64,000 nt of DNA from positions 21,522 to 85,521 of the forward strand of contig DASWIS010000029.1 in the NCBI GenBank assembly GCA_036397555.1, given 5' to 3'. The number at the start of each line of letters is the position of its first letter. Within the stretch, counting starts at the first letter, position 1. This document shows positions 8,964 through 18,124 of this stretch, piece after piece. A program made the position numbers and the translations under genes. The DNA comes from Candidatus Zixiibacteriota bacterium (GTDB lineage Bacteria; Zixibacteria; MSB-5A5; WJJR01). Under the pieces are notes generated by a model. It was not told the origin of the DNA, did not search any database, and saw only the letters and a program-made list of their open reading frames with translations.

Positions 8964-11576
8964 CTACTTGATAATCACGATCTTGCCGACCTGCGCGCCG
9001 AGGTGTGAGTCGACGCGGTAGATGTAGATGCCCGACTCGACCGCCTGCTGGTTGCGGGAAATCAGGTCCCACGAAATCTCCGAAGAGTAACTCGACAGGA
9101 ACGGGTCGGGATGATTCAGTTCGCGCACGAGGTCGCCGTCGAGCGTGTAAATGCGCACAGTCGCCGAATCGGGCATGTTGATGAAGTGAATTCGGCGCAG
9201 CCGCTCATCGAAGCTGCCTTGCGCGAACCGACCCTCGAACCCTTCATCGAAATACGTGCTCAACTGGCCGCTGGCGCCGATGATCGCGCTTTTGTACGGG
9301 TTCGGATAGACGCTGACGCGGACTGAATCTTTGCGGGCGCCTCCGACTTGCCAATAATCCTCGACCACGTCGGACGAGTAGATGGGAATGCCGTAGACAC
9401 GGTTGGTGCCGGGGATCGTCTCCAGCGGATCCAGATCGTTGAACGGATCACCGTAATCGAACGCGGTGACCGAAACGAAATACGTCTTGGACGCCAGCAG
9501 ATTGTCCAGGACGAGCTTGTAGACCCCGTACGTGAGCGTATCGAGCCCGACGATCGTGTCGCGTGTGCCGACGCGCTGGATCAGGTTGGGTTTTTCGACT
9601 CCGTTGGAGATGATCGTATTGCCTTGGTTGAAGTCCTGCCGCTCGAAGTATCCCTTCCGCTCGACCACCTGCCCCTGATCGTTGAAATCGGAGTACGTGT
9701 ACGCCGAATCGGGTGTCCCGTGATAGATGGGATCGAACACGGGATCATCGAAGATGTCCCGCCAGGTCTCGACCGTGAACGGATGCGATGTGACCTCCCA
9801 GCGGTTCAATAAGGGGTCGAGCGTGAAGCGGCGAAAATCCTCGATGTCCCAACTGGCGACCATGGCATAATCGCCGGAGCTGGGGAAGTCATCGGGAGAA
9901 TTGCGTTCGGCGACGTAGACGCGGTACCCTTCAAAATCGATGAGACGGATCAACGGGTCGAGGACCGTTTCGGAATTCGCGCCGTTCCAATTGATCTCCA
10001 GTTCGTTGGGCCGCGAGATTAACGAGAGGTTATTGCTCGCGGGACCGGTGGGCGGTTTCGGGCCGGTGAAGTCGGGACACCCGTCGCCTGTGTAAAAGAT
10101 GGTGTCGGGGCCGATGATCGGGTAGTGCCGGCCCGCATCTTCGTCACCATCGCTGTCCACGCCGTAATTGTCGAAGACGAACCCCGCCCACCACGCGTTC
10201 TTGGCCAGGTCGGAGAAATCCAGATTGTTGACGAACTGCGTCGGATCGACACAGTCGAACGCATTGTCGGGATAGCGATGGATATCGTCGGAGCCCAGGA
10301 ACGCAAAGGTGATGGCAAACTTCTCGCCGGGCCGCAACTCGTTGACCGGTCCGGCCGAAAGGAGCGCGCGCGTATCCAGCCCGTCGGCCAGATTGCAGGC
10401 GACCGCCTCCGTCAAGGGCGGCTTCCATCCCTGTGAACTGAAGTTGACCGCCGAGTACAACTGTCCGTAGTCCTGCTCGCCATTGGACATGAACCAGTAC
10501 TTCTGCAAATCACGCGAGGGAGTGCCCTGCCCGCCATGGGTAAGCCGGCGCAGATCGGTCGCGAGACGGGGACCCCAGTCGAGAATGGCCGATGCATTCG
10601 ATGTCCACCAATTGAAACTGACACCGGCACCCTCCGGCAGACGCAGAAAGCGCCAGCCAAACGCCCCCCGTGCCGACGCCCGCGGAAATTGTCCGCCGTC
10701 GGGGTCGCCGTCGTTGTCGCCCACCCACGCCACCAGCAGCGTATCGGTATAAGTCGGATCGATCGGATTGGGCCAATAGGGCAAAAATCCGGAGATGTCG
10801 TCGTTGAAACGATCCTGCGTGTTCCCGGTCGCGAACTGGTAGTACACGTCGCAATCGTTAAAGACTCCGGTGTAGATTTCTTTGATTATGTTGGTGCCGA
10901 TGTTCTCGATTTCCAGATCGTAGATCACGAAGTCACGGGCGAAATTGTCCGATGACTGATGCGTGGCTTGCCGCACCATCAGGCCCATGGGAGTGTGCTG
11001 CGTGAAATTCGTGCTGGTGAAAACCGTATCGACGTATTCGGTGTAATAAACCTGCTCCAGCGACTTGGCTGACCCGCCGCCGGCGCAACCGGCGGAGACA
11101 TACCCGTCGGGCAGCCCCTCCCGGATCGGCTCGAATCCGTTAAACTCATCGCCGATGCCATCCCAGCCGTCGTAGGCGACCGACACCAGCGTGTCGGTCC
11201 CGACAATGCCGCCGACCCACAAGCCGCCATTGTAGAGATAGTCGATGCGGGTGCCGCCGGGGTACTCCAGCGAGGGGCACCAGTTGATGCGAAGTAACGT
11301 CTCGTCGATCGGGCAGGCATCGTCGCCGTGCGAGGTACCCCAGGAACCGTCATTGCCAAATGAGGTCCACAGCTCGCCGATATAGTGCAGCCGTCGGTCG
11401 AATACCGGCGCGGCCTGATGAACCCAGGCCCCCGATCCCTTCGGCGGTTCCAGCGGAGGCGGGTTGTCTCTGGCCAGCGATGTCATCGACAACGACACGC
11501 ACGCCAACAGCAACAGGCCCACGACCCGGACCGACCCATGACCGGGGACACCAGTTAGAGTGTCACTCTGGCGCAA
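8964..11576 (-). CDS. Large secreted protein with C-terminal FlgD/type-IX-like sorting domain, function unknown
   Basis: 870 residues from the TTG at 11576. That start is preferred because AAGGAG lies eight bases upstream of it; an in-frame ATG at 11597 would put this ribosome-binding site inside the gene. A hydrophobic segment (VRVVGLLLLACVSLSMTSLA) serves as signal peptide. The middle is Asp/Gly/Tyr-rich and beta-like, with WNGANSETVLDPLIRLIDFEGYRVYVAE resembling a fibronectin-type module near 540-570. The last 100 residues (VSVYPNPYKS ... VRIYTLDGDLVREL ... GIYIYRVDSHLGAQVGKIVIIK) match the FlgD-Ig/Por-secretion C-terminal domain pattern that directs export and surface attachment in FCB bacteria. 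I do not recognise a catalytic domain. No secretion-system genes are in the window. Confidence 0.85.
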   Translation of the reverse strand: MRQSDTLTGVPGHGSVRVVGLLLLACVSLSMTSLARDNPPPLEPPKGSGAWVHQAAPVFDRRLHYIGELWTSFGNDGSWGTSHGDDACPIDETLLRINWCPSLEYPGGTRIDYLYNGGLWVGGIVGTDTLVSVAYDGWDGIGDEFNGFEPIREGLPDGYVSAGCAGGGSAKSLEQVYYTEYVDTVFTSTNFTQHTPMGLMVRQATHQSSDNFARDFVIYDLEIENIGTNIIKEIYTGVFNDCDVYYQFATGNTQDRFNDDISGFLPYWPNPIDPTYTDTLLVAWVGDNDGDPDGGQFPRASARGAFGWRFLRLPEGAGVSFNWWTSNASAILDWGPRLATDLRRLTHGGQGTPSRDLQKYWFMSNGEQDYGQLYSAVNFSSQGWKPPLTEAVACNLADGLDTRALLSAGPVNELRPGEKFAITFAFLGSDDIHRYPDNAFDCVDPTQFVNNLDFSDLAKNAWWAGFVFDNYGVDSDGDEDAGRHYPIIGPDTIFYTGDGCPDFTGPKPPTGPASNNLSLISRPNELEINWNGANSETVLDPLIRLIDFEGYRVYVAERNSPDDFPSSGDYAMVASWDIEDFRRFTLDPLLNRWEVTSHPFTVETWRDIFDDPVFDPIYHGTPDSAYTYSDFNDQGQVVERKGYFERQDFNQGNTIISNGVEKPNLIQRVGTRDTIVGLDTLTYGVYKLVLDNLLASKTYFVSVTAFDYGDPFNDLDPLETIPGTNRVYGIPIYSSDVVEDYWQVGGARKDSVRVSVYPNPYKSAIIGASGQLSTYFDEGFEGRFAQGSFDERLRRIHFINMPDSATVRIYTLDGDLVRELNHPDPFLSSYSSEISWDLISRNQQAVESGIYIYRVDSHLGAQVGKIVIIK

Positions 11577-11837
11577 TCTATCATCTCCTTGCCACATATA
11601 GAATTACATCGCCACGCGCCCGCCAGGCGACATCGCCGGGCCGAACGTGCCAGTCGGCGCTCTCTCCGGCCGCTGTCAAGATCAGCAACACTGGGGTTCA
11701 AGTCAACGTCCTCGGATCAAACCTCATCGCTACTACCGGCCAACCCCGATGATATTCCAACCAATCAGCGGTACGCGGGCAGAAACCTCGTGTCGGTATC
11801 GAAAGGTCGGAGTCACAATGGAACCGGACCGGGAAAG

Positions 11838-11923
11838 TGCCGGAGGTCGGAATCGAACCGACACGGGATTTAGGTCCCACCGGATTTTGAGTCCGGCGCG
11901 TCTACCAATTCCACCACTCCGGC
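11838..11923 (-). tRNA. tRNA-Leu (anticodon CAA)
   Basis: An 86-base class II tRNA. The acceptor stem GCCGGAG pairs with CTCCGGC and the discriminator is A. The D-arm region is GGAATTGGTAGACGC. The anticodon stem CCGGA/TCCGG encloses the loop CTCAAAA, which gives anticodon CAA and reads UUG. A long variable arm (GTGGGACC...TCCCGTG) and the T-arm GTCGGTTCGATTCCGAC are present. The 3' CCA is not encoded, which fits with the tRNA nucleotidyltransferase gene at 43549. The rest of the 11577-11837 gap shows no gene. Confidence 0.97.
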
Positions 11924-11983
11924 GGCCAAGCTGCCGCCAGAATAGGATTCGTCACCGGGGAAGTCAACACAGCCGACAGGCCG

Positions 11984-13861
11984 TCAGACATGCGCTGCCG
12001 AAGAAGCGGCCGTAGTTTTCGCCCGAATCGCCGGGAGGGAGACTTCAAAGACCGTGCCGGTGGGGCCGGAGTGCAGCAGACAGAGAGAACCGCCATGATG
12101 GGTGATGATTTTTTTGGCCAGCGCCAGCCCCAGCCCCGTGCCGGTCTCCTTGGTCGTGAAGAAGGGCTGAAACAGGTCGGCGCGCACGTCGTCGGGGATG
12201 CCGGGCCCGTTGTCGCGCACGCGCACGACCACACGGCGGTTGGCGCCGTCGTCGGCGAGACGCTCGTCGGCTTCGATATGCACCACACCCTCCGGGCCGG
12301 CGGCCTCCGCGGCATTCTGGAGAAGATTGACGAACACCTGTTTGAGCAGCAGGGCATCGCCTTCGATCCGATGATCGGCCCGCGAGTGCACAGTCGGTTC
12401 GATGACGCGGGTGCCGTGTTGCAGCAGGACCGGACGGCACACCTCGATCGCGTCGCCCAGCACCTCCATGAGCTCAACCGTGCTGCGGTCTCCTTCAAGC
12501 GGTCGCGCGAATTCGAGGAAACGCGTGACCATGTCGCTGGTCTCCATCGTCTCCTGCACGATGGCATCCGCCCAGTCGGTTTCTTTGGCGCGGCCGGACG
12601 CCTCGCGCCGGAGCATTTTGCCGTATCCAAGGATCGCGGCGATCGAGTTGCGCAGTTGGTGCGCCAGACCGGCCGCCATGCCGCCCAAATCGGCCAGCCG
12701 CTGACGGTCGGCCATCTCGCGCTCCAGCACGCGAATATTGGTCAGGTCGGTCAGCAGGATGCTCACGCCGATGACATCCTGCTGTTCGTTGCGGATCAGC
12801 GACGTGTTGACGCCCAGATACAGCGTGCCCTCCGGGACGGGACGGGGAATCTCCAGTTCGCGCCGGGCGTAGGTGATCGATTCGCCCAATGCTTCCCGGC
12901 AGAGCGACACCAGCGGTTGCGGCACCGGCACGTCGTCGATGAGACAGCCGATCATCGCGGCGCCGTCGCACTTGAGAATCTCCTCGGCGGCGCGATTGAA
13001 ACGCAGGATGTCGCCGTCGTGCCCGACGATCATCACGCCGGTCGACAGCGAACGCAGAATGTAATCGTTGAACTGCTCCAGGTCGCGGGCGTGACGCTCC
13101 GAGTCGGCCGCGCGCGAACGCAGGTGCTGCGCCTGTTCCAGCAACCGTGCGACCAGCGTGTCGAACGTCTCCATGACATATTCCGGGTCGCTTTCGGTTC
13201 CGCCCGGCTGCGGCGGCAGGACACCGGTCGCCACCAATGCATTCGCGCGGCGTCGCATGCTCTGAAACGGCAAAATCACGCTGCGATAAAACATCCAGCA
13301 GAATGCCAGGAACGCCAACAGCGTCCCGCCGCGCACCCACAGCTCGATGTCCCGCTGCCGTTGGAGCGCGGCCAATTGCGCCGCCGGAATGACGGCGGTC
13401 AGGACGACCGGCGTCGAGGCCCAATTGATGGCCAACGTCCGCAGGCGGACCTCGCCCAATCTCGTCTCCGTGGCATGTTGCGGTGGCGGTGAGGGCAGCA
13501 GCGTATCGCCGCCGGTGATGCCGATGGCATGCAGATCGACCCAGACATGGCGCCACCCCGATGGGCCGGCCGCCGGCGTGTAGGCCGCAATGGAAAATCG
13601 CCGCAGAGAGTTTTGGCGCGCGATGCGACGCAGTTCATCAACCAGACGCACACTGTCATCGGCATCATGCCACACGCGCCGTGCCTCTTCGCCGGCGCGC
13701 CACAGCCGCAGCGTCATCTGCCGTTCCTCCTCGGCGATGAGACGCTGCAGCAGGATCAAAGGCGAGAGGGTGCTGACCGCGAACAGACAGACCAGGAAAA
13801 AGAATACTCCTTTGACATAATGCGCGAACGGGCGTGATTTCCGGCGCCGGTTGCTCACCAT
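11984..13861 (-). CDS. Membrane sensor histidine kinase with PAS domain (NtrB-like), no response regulator adjacent
   Basis: 625 residues from the ATG at 13861. The open frame extends 67 codons further upstream, but that part overlaps the divergent nuclease gene and is unlike a kinase N-terminus. Domains in order: a TM helix near 15-35 (GVFFFLVCLFAVSTLSPLILL), an extracytoplasmic sensor of about 130 residues, a second TM near 175-195, a HAMP-like linker, a coiled stretch, and a PAS domain (DYILRSLSTGVMIVGHDGDILRFNRAAEEIL). The HisKA box has phospho-acceptor H401 (AAGLAHQLRNSIAAILGYGK). The HATPase follows with N-box LLQNAAEA, G1 DNGPGIP and G2 GTGLGLALAKKI. All catalytic boxes are intact. Its partner regulator must be encoded elsewhere and the signal is unknown. 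Confidence 0.92.
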   Translation of the reverse strand: MVSNRRRKSRPFAHYVKGVFFFLVCLFAVSTLSPLILLQRLIAEEERQMTLRLWRAGEEARRVWHDADDSVRLVDELRRIARQNSLRRFSIAAYTPAAGPSGWRHVWVDLHAIGITGGDTLLPSPPPQHATETRLGEVRLRTLAINWASTPVVLTAVIPAAQLAALQRQRDIELWVRGGTLLAFLAFCWMFYRSVILPFQSMRRRANALVATGVLPPQPGGTESDPEYVMETFDTLVARLLEQAQHLRSRAADSERHARDLEQFNDYILRSLSTGVMIVGHDGDILRFNRAAEEILKCDGAAMIGCLIDDVPVPQPLVSLCREALGESITYARRELEIPRPVPEGTLYLGVNTSLIRNEQQDVIGVSILLTDLTNIRVLEREMADRQRLADLGGMAAGLAHQLRNSIAAILGYGKMLRREASGRAKETDWADAIVQETMETSDMVTRFLEFARPLEGDRSTVELMEVLGDAIEVCRPVLLQHGTRVIEPTVHSRADHRIEGDALLLKQVFVNLLQNAAEAAGPEGVVHIEADERLADDGANRRVVVRVRDNGPGIPDDVRADLFQPFFTTKETGTGLGLALAKKIITHHGGSLCLLHSGPTGTVFEVSLPAIRAKTTAASSAAHV

Positions 13862-13892
13862 GCCCGACGCTGCGCCGTCGGCCGCTCGGAGA

Positions 13893-14558
13893 ATGGGACC
13901 CACATTGCCATTATCGGCCGCCTGCCGGATACCGTTGACGAGCGCCATCGGGCGTCTCGCCGTTGCATTGGCTGTGTCCGTGGGCGTACTCTCCTGTTCG
14001 GATCGCACCTCGGAGAGTGTCACAGATACGGCACGGGTCGTTACGGTACGTGACGGCGACACGATTGAGCTCGACGACGGCCGCGTTGTCCGCTACATCG
14101 GCATCAACACCCCCGAACGCGGCAAGCCCGGCGCCGATTCGGCCACGGCACTGAACACGGCATTGGTCATGGGCAAGAAAGTCCGTCTACAGTTCGGCCA
14201 CGACCGCGTCGACCGCTATGGCCGCACGCTCGCTTTTGTTTTAGCAGACGACGTCTGTGTCAACGAGGCGTTGGTACGGGCCGGGTGGGCGTGGTGCTAT
14301 TTCTTCGAGGGGAATCTTCTCGACAGCGACCGCCTGGTCCTCGCATTGCAGGAGGCGATGGACGCGCGTCGCGGTTTATGGCGCGAAGCGTCCGGCGCAG
14401 CGGACACGCCTTATATCGGATCCTTTCTCGGTCATCGCTTCCATTACCCCGAGTGCGCCAGCGTCGCTGCCATCGAACTCGAGTACGAACTTCAATTCAT
14501 ATCCCGCGACTCCGCGTTCTATTACGGCTATGCGCCGTGCGCGAACTGCGCTCCGTAG
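13893..14558 (+). CDS. Thermonuclease-like (SNase fold) lipoprotein
   Basis: 221 residues from the ATG at 13893; an in-frame ATG at 13860 is an alternative. A hydrophobic stretch ends in the lipobox GVLSC with C35 as the probable lipidation site, so the protein should sit on an envelope membrane. The staphylococcal nuclease fold is clear: VVTVRDGDTIELDDGRVVRYIGINTPERG, GKKVRLQFGHDRVDRYGRTLAFVL, VNEALVRAGWAW and EAMDARRGLW. The acidic and arginine positions used for Ca2+-dependent phosphodiester cleavage appear present (D in RDGDT, R in TPERG, D and R in VDRYGR). The C-terminal 40 residues contain HYPECASV and YAPCANCAP, possibly a small metal site. It is divergent from the kinase with overlapping 5' regions. 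Confidence 0.85.
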   Translation: MGPTLPLSAACRIPLTSAIGRLAVALAVSVGVLSCSDRTSESVTDTARVVTVRDGDTIELDDGRVVRYIGINTPERGKPGADSATALNTALVMGKKVRLQFGHDRVDRYGRTLAFVLADDVCVNEALVRAGWAWCYFFEGNLLDSDRLVLALQEAMDARRGLWREASGAADTPYIGSFLGHRFHYPECASVAAIELEYELQFISRDSAFYYGYAPCANCAP

Positions 14559-14607
14559 CGTGACGCGCCGTGCGTGTCAAAGTTCTCTGTGCCCGCACCA
14601 AATACTC

Positions 14608-14637
14608 TTGACCGGAATCGACGCAGCCGCGTACATA
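14608..14637 (+). promoter_or_regulatory. Probable promoter of the riboflavin operon
   Basis: TTGACC at 14608-14613 and TACATA at 14632-14637 with an 18-base spacer. The predicted start near 14644 falls just before the first stem of the FMN riboswitch, which is the position expected for a riboswitch-controlled operon. Confidence 0.5.
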
Positions 14638-14649
14638 GGTGTGACATCG

Positions 14650-14780
14650 GGCCTTCGGGGTGAGGCGCAATTCCTCAACCGGCGGTGACAGCCCGCGACC
14701 CGTCCCGATCAGATTGCCATAATGGGACGGCTGAGCCGGTGAAATCCCGGCGCCGACGGTACAGTCCGGATGGGAGAAGG
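14650..14780 (+). promoter_or_regulatory. FMN riboswitch (RFN element)
   Basis: The conserved RFN blocks appear in order: CCTTCGGGG, GAGGCGCAATTCCTCAACC, GGCGGTGACAGCCCGCGA, a variable hairpin (CCCGTCCCGATC...GGGACGG), CCGGTGAAATCCCGG, GCCGACGGTACAGTCCGGAT and GGGAGAAGG. This six-stem aptamer binds flavin mononucleotide and switches off riboflavin synthesis or uptake genes when FMN is plentiful. Its location directly upstream of ribD and the downstream terminator support feedback control of the whole rib operon by attenuation. Confidence 0.95.
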
Positions 14781-14852
14781 CAGACGGCGCATGCGTCCAG
14801 AATGGGCGTGTGAATAAGCCGTTGTGGGTCTTTGCGATACGCACGTATTGCT

Positions 14853-14907
14853 AAACCCGCGCTTTACCCCGGAGTGTGTCCGAAGGTAGAGCGCGGGTTT
14901 TCTATTT
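14853..14907 (+). terminator. Rho-independent terminator of the FMN riboswitch (expression platform)
   Basis: An 11-bp perfect stem, AAACCCGCGCT paired with AGCGCGGGTTT, followed by TCTATTT. It ends 17 bases before the ribD ATG. Placed between the aptamer and ribD, it is the expected off-state structure. The antiterminator pairing partner should lie in 14780-14853 but I could not define it by eye. Confidence 0.8.
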
Positions 14908-14923
14908 CCCGCCCCAAGAATTC

Positions 14924-16135
14924 ATGGATCAGAAAGCAATCGACGCACACTGGATGGCCGAGGCCATCGCGCTGGCCGAGAAGGGCGCCGGACGCACCAG
15001 CCCCAACCCGATGGTCGGCGCCATTGTGGTCAAAAACGGCCGTGACATCGGGCGTGGCCATCACGAACAGGCCGGCGGCCCGCATGCCGAGGTCATCGCT
15101 CTCAAACAGGCGCGTGGACAGACCGAAGGCGCAACGCTCTATGCCACGCTGGAGCCATGCAGCCACTGGGGCAAGACCCCGCCGTGTGTTCAGGCGATCA
15201 TCGAGGCCAGTATCGCCAATGTTGTCTGCGCGATGGAGGATCCCAATCCGCAGGTGCGCGGCGACGGCATCCGTCGTCTGCGCTCCAGCGGCATCGGCGT
15301 GCGTGTCGGCACACTGCGACGGCAGGCGATGCGACAAAACGAAGCGCACATCAAGTTCGCGATGACCGGGCGTCCGCTGGTCACGCTCAAGATCGCGCAA
15401 ACGCTCGACGGCAAGATCGCCACCACCGGCGGCCGCGGCGAATCGATCAGCGGACCGGAAGCGCGCGAGTTCGTGCATGGGCTGCGCGCGCGTTACGACG
15501 CGGTCCTGGTCGGCAAGAATACGGTGCTCGCCGATGATCCGCATCTGACCGTGCGCCGCGTCACCGGACGCGACCCGTTGCGCCTGATACTCGATTCATG
15601 GGCCAAGATTCCCCCGAGCGCCGCCGTCTTCGCCGATAATGGCGACCGCAAAACCGTGCGTGTGTCGCTGACGATCGGACGCCGCCCGGTGACCGCGCCG
15701 CGTCCCGATTGTTTCGACTGGTATGTCAACCCCGACGACCGGCACCAAATCGATCTGCGCGAATTGCTCGAACGCGCCGCAGGCAACAACATCACCAGTC
15801 TGCTCGTCGAAGGCGGGGCGCAGGTCTTCGGATCGTTTATTCGCGAGCAATTGGCGGACAAGATTCATCTGATTGTCGCCACGCGTCTGCTCGGCGACGG
15901 GCTCTCGATGCTCGGCCGCTGGCGGGCGTCGTCGATTGCCGATGCGGTGCGGCTGGTCGATGCCGAAGTGAGCTGGCTGGGACGCGACCTGCTGATCAGC
16001 GGTTATCCGAACTATGATCCCGAAGATAGTGAACCCGATGTGTCGATTCCGTCCGTCGACGAACGACTCAATGATGCCGAACCGACGGCGGTGAGCGCCG
16101 ACGAGGGAACCGGCGAGAACGACCGGGAGTTGTAA
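14924..16135 (+). CDS. ribD: Bifunctional diaminohydroxyphosphoribosylaminopyrimidine deaminase / 5-amino-6-(5-phosphoribosylamino)uracil reductase
   Basis: 403 residues. It carries out the second and third steps of riboflavin synthesis. Residues of about 1-145 are the deaminase with Zn ligands H54 (GPHAEVIAL), C79 and C88 (EPCSHWGKTPPC). Residues of about 147-370 are the NADPH reductase (VTLKIAQTLDGKIATTGGRGESISG, DAVLVGKNTVLADDPHLTVR, LLVEGGAQVFGSFI). The ATG at 14924 is chosen because the in-frame GTG at 14876 lies inside the riboswitch terminator stem. The C-terminal 45 residues are an acidic tail beyond the family core. It is the first gene of the operon; ribE starts 11 bases downstream. 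Confidence 0.97.
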   Translation: MDQKAIDAHWMAEAIALAEKGAGRTSPNPMVGAIVVKNGRDIGRGHHEQAGGPHAEVIALKQARGQTEGATLYATLEPCSHWGKTPPCVQAIIEASIANVVCAMEDPNPQVRGDGIRRLRSSGIGVRVGTLRRQAMRQNEAHIKFAMTGRPLVTLKIAQTLDGKIATTGGRGESISGPEAREFVHGLRARYDAVLVGKNTVLADDPHLTVRRVTGRDPLRLILDSWAKIPPSAAVFADNGDRKTVRVSLTIGRRPVTAPRPDCFDWYVNPDDRHQIDLRELLERAAGNNITSLLVEGGAQVFGSFIREQLADKIHLIVATRLLGDGLSMLGRWRASSIADAVRLVDAEVSWLGRDLLISGYPNYDPEDSEPDVSIPSVDERLNDAEPTAVSADEGTGENDREL

Positions 16136-16146
16136 CGGGCTGGGCT

Positions 16147-16818
16147 ATGTTCACCGGACTGGTACAGGACATCGGCAAGGTCGAACGCCTCGTGCGGACT
16201 GATGACGGCGTTCGCTGGACGATCTCCGCACCGGCGATTGCGGCAATGGTTCAGCGCGGCGATTCGATCAACGTCGCCGGAGCATGCCAGACGGTGACCG
16301 AGGTCGGTCACGGCACGTTCGGCGGCGTTGCCATACCCGAAACGCTGCGACGGACGAATTACGGGGCGTGGCACGTCGGCACCGAGGTCAATCTGGAACC
16401 GGCGATGCGCCCGCAGGACCGACTCGGCGGACACTTCGTCAACGGTCACGTCGACGCGACCGGAACGCTGCGGTCCCGCCGAATCGATTCATCGGGCCAC
16501 GTAATCGATGTGGCCTACCCTGATGAATTCGGTTCATGGATCGTGCCCAAAGGATCGATCGCAGTCGACGGCGTCAGTCTCACCATCGCGTCGGACGCGC
16601 CGGGCCTGATCCGCCTCGCGCTGATCCCGGAGACGCTCGCGCGCACGACGCTGGGATCAGCCCGCATCGGCGATGCGCTCAATCTGGAGTTTGATCCGCT
16701 GATCAAAGCGGTGATCGGGTATGTTCGCAGGGTGTTTGCGGAACGTGACGGTTGGGGGCAGCCGGGAGCCGAAGGGACATCACCGGCGGCTCTGTTTGGA
16801 CGCGATGGGCGATTGTAA
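16147..16818 (+). CDS. ribE: Riboflavin synthase, alpha subunit
   Basis: 223 residues. It dismutates two molecules of 6,7-dimethyl-8-ribityllumazine into riboflavin and the pyrimidine diamine. The diagnostic N-terminus [15 protein letters not shown] is present, followed by two homologous lumazine-binding barrels. The first contains [15 protein letters not shown], and the second begins near residue 98 with [15 protein letters not shown] and contains [14 protein letters not shown]. The C-terminal helix ([13 protein letters not shown]) is the trimerisation segment, followed by about 25 extra residues. It lies between ribD and ribBA under the same riboswitch. Confidence 0.97.
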   Translation: MFTGLVQDIGKVERLVRTDDGVRWTISAPAIAAMVQRGDSINVAGACQTVTEVGHGTFGGVAIPETLRRTNYGAWHVGTEVNLEPAMRPQDRLGGHFVNGHVDATGTLRSRRIDSSGHVIDVAYPDEFGSWIVPKGSIAVDGVSLTIASDAPGLIRLALIPETLARTTLGSARIGDALNLEFDPLIKAVIGYVRRVFAERDGWGQPGAEGTSPAALFGRDGRL

Positions 16819-16841
16819 TCACCGATAGGAGAGAGGCACAG

Positions 16842-18113
16842 ATGGCGCCATCCAGTCTCACCAGTGAGTACGGCGGCAACGGCAACGGGCATCACGTCGG
16901 CTTGGATTCCGTCGACGATGCTATCGCGGCGATACAGCGCGGCGAGTTCGTGATCGTCGTCGATGACGCGCGCCGCGAGAACGAGGGCGATCTGATCATG
17001 GCGGCCGATGCGGCCACGCCCGAAAAGATCAACTTTCTCATCACTCACGGCCGCGGATTGGTGTGCGTGGCGTTGGAAGAGGATCGCCTCAGCGCGCTCA
17101 ACCTCCATCCGATGGTGGCCGAGAACACGGCACGGTTGCAGACCGCCTTCACGGAATCGGTCGATGCTCTCAGCGGCACCACGACCGGAATATCCGCGTC
17201 CGATCGTGCGGCGACGATACGAGCGCTCGTCGATCCGTCCACGCGTCCGGAGGACTTGGCGCGTCCGGGGCACGTCTTTCCGCTCAAGTCGCGCACCGGC
17301 GGCGTGCTAGTGCGCGCGGGGCACACAGAAGCCGCCGTCGATCTGGCGCGTCTGGCCGGACGCGTCCCCGCCGGTGTCGTCTGCGAGGTGATGGACGCCG
17401 ACGGATCCATGGCGCGGCTGCCGCGATTGCGCGCGCTCGCCGACGCGATGGGATTGAGACTGGTCTCCATCGCCGACCTGATCGCGTACCGCCGTCGCAC
17501 CGAAAAGCTGATTCGACCGTTGTCGGAAGTCGATCTGCCGACGGAACACGGAACCTTTCGCCTGCGTCTGTACGAATCGACATTTGACGGGGCGCATCAT
17601 GTCGCCATGGTCAGAGGCGACGTCAACGGCCGCCGGGACGTCCTGGTGCGGGTGCATTCCGAATGTCTCACCGGGGACGTGTTCGGGTCGCAGCGCTGCG
17701 ACTGCGGCACGCAGTTGCACCGCGCGATGCGCATGATCGCCGACGAGGGGACCGGCGTGCTGCTCTATATGCGCCAGGAGGGGCGCGGCATCGGGCTGGC
17801 CAACAAAATCTCCGCGTACCACTTGCAGGATCGCGGGCTCGACACGGTCGAGGCGAACCTGCGCCTGGGATTCCCCGCGGATCTGCGCGACTATGGGGTC
17901 GGCGCGCAGATTCTCAAGGATCTGGGGCTGTCGTCTCTGCGCCTGATGACCAACAATCCGCGCAAGGTTGTCGGTCTGGAGGGATACGGCCTGACGATCA
18001 GCGAACGCGTCCCGATTGAAATGACCCCGGTCGCTCCCAACCGGCGCTACCTGACCACCAAGCGCGACAAGCTCGGGCACCTGCTGCAGCGGCTGGAGAC
18101 GGCGGAGCCATAG
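16842..18113 (+). CDS. ribBA: Bifunctional 3,4-dihydroxy-2-butanone 4-phosphate synthase / GTP cyclohydrolase II
   Basis: 423 residues from the ATG at 16842, which has TAGGAGAG upstream; an open extension 5' overlaps the end of ribE and is not conserved-looking. The RibB half (about 1-220) shows the acidic metal loop [30 protein letters not shown] and RPGHVFPL. The RibA half (about 225-420) shows [23 protein letters not shown] with the zinc cysteines, [14 protein letters not shown] and [23 protein letters not shown]. Both active sites look intact. Together they supply both entry precursors of riboflavin from ribulose 5-phosphate and GTP. Confidence 0.97.
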   Translation: MAPSSLTSEYGGNGNGHHVGLDSVDDAIAAIQRGEFVIVVDDARRENEGDLIMAADAATPEKINFLITHGRGLVCVALEEDRLSALNLHPMVAENTARLQTAFTESVDALSGTTTGISASDRAATIRALVDPSTRPEDLARPGHVFPLKSRTGGVLVRAGHTEAAVDLARLAGRVPAGVVCEVMDADGSMARLPRLRALADAMGLRLVSIADLIAYRRRTEKLIRPLSEVDLPTEHGTFRLRLYESTFDGAHHVAMVRGDVNGRRDVLVRVHSECLTGDVFGSQRCDCGTQLHRAMRMIADEGTGVLLYMRQEGRGIGLANKISAYHLQDRGLDTVEANLRLGFPADLRDYGVGAQILKDLGLSSLRLMTNNPRKVVGLEGYGLTISERVPIEMTPVAPNRRYLTTKRDKLGHLLQRLETAEP

Positions 18114-18124
18114 GAGCCGATGCG

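Noticed and set aside
11990..13492. Long open frame antisense to the histidine kinase
   Set aside because: High GC keeps antisense frames open. The minus-strand protein has all kinase motifs in order, while the antisense product is His/Arg/Gln-rich low-quality sequence.
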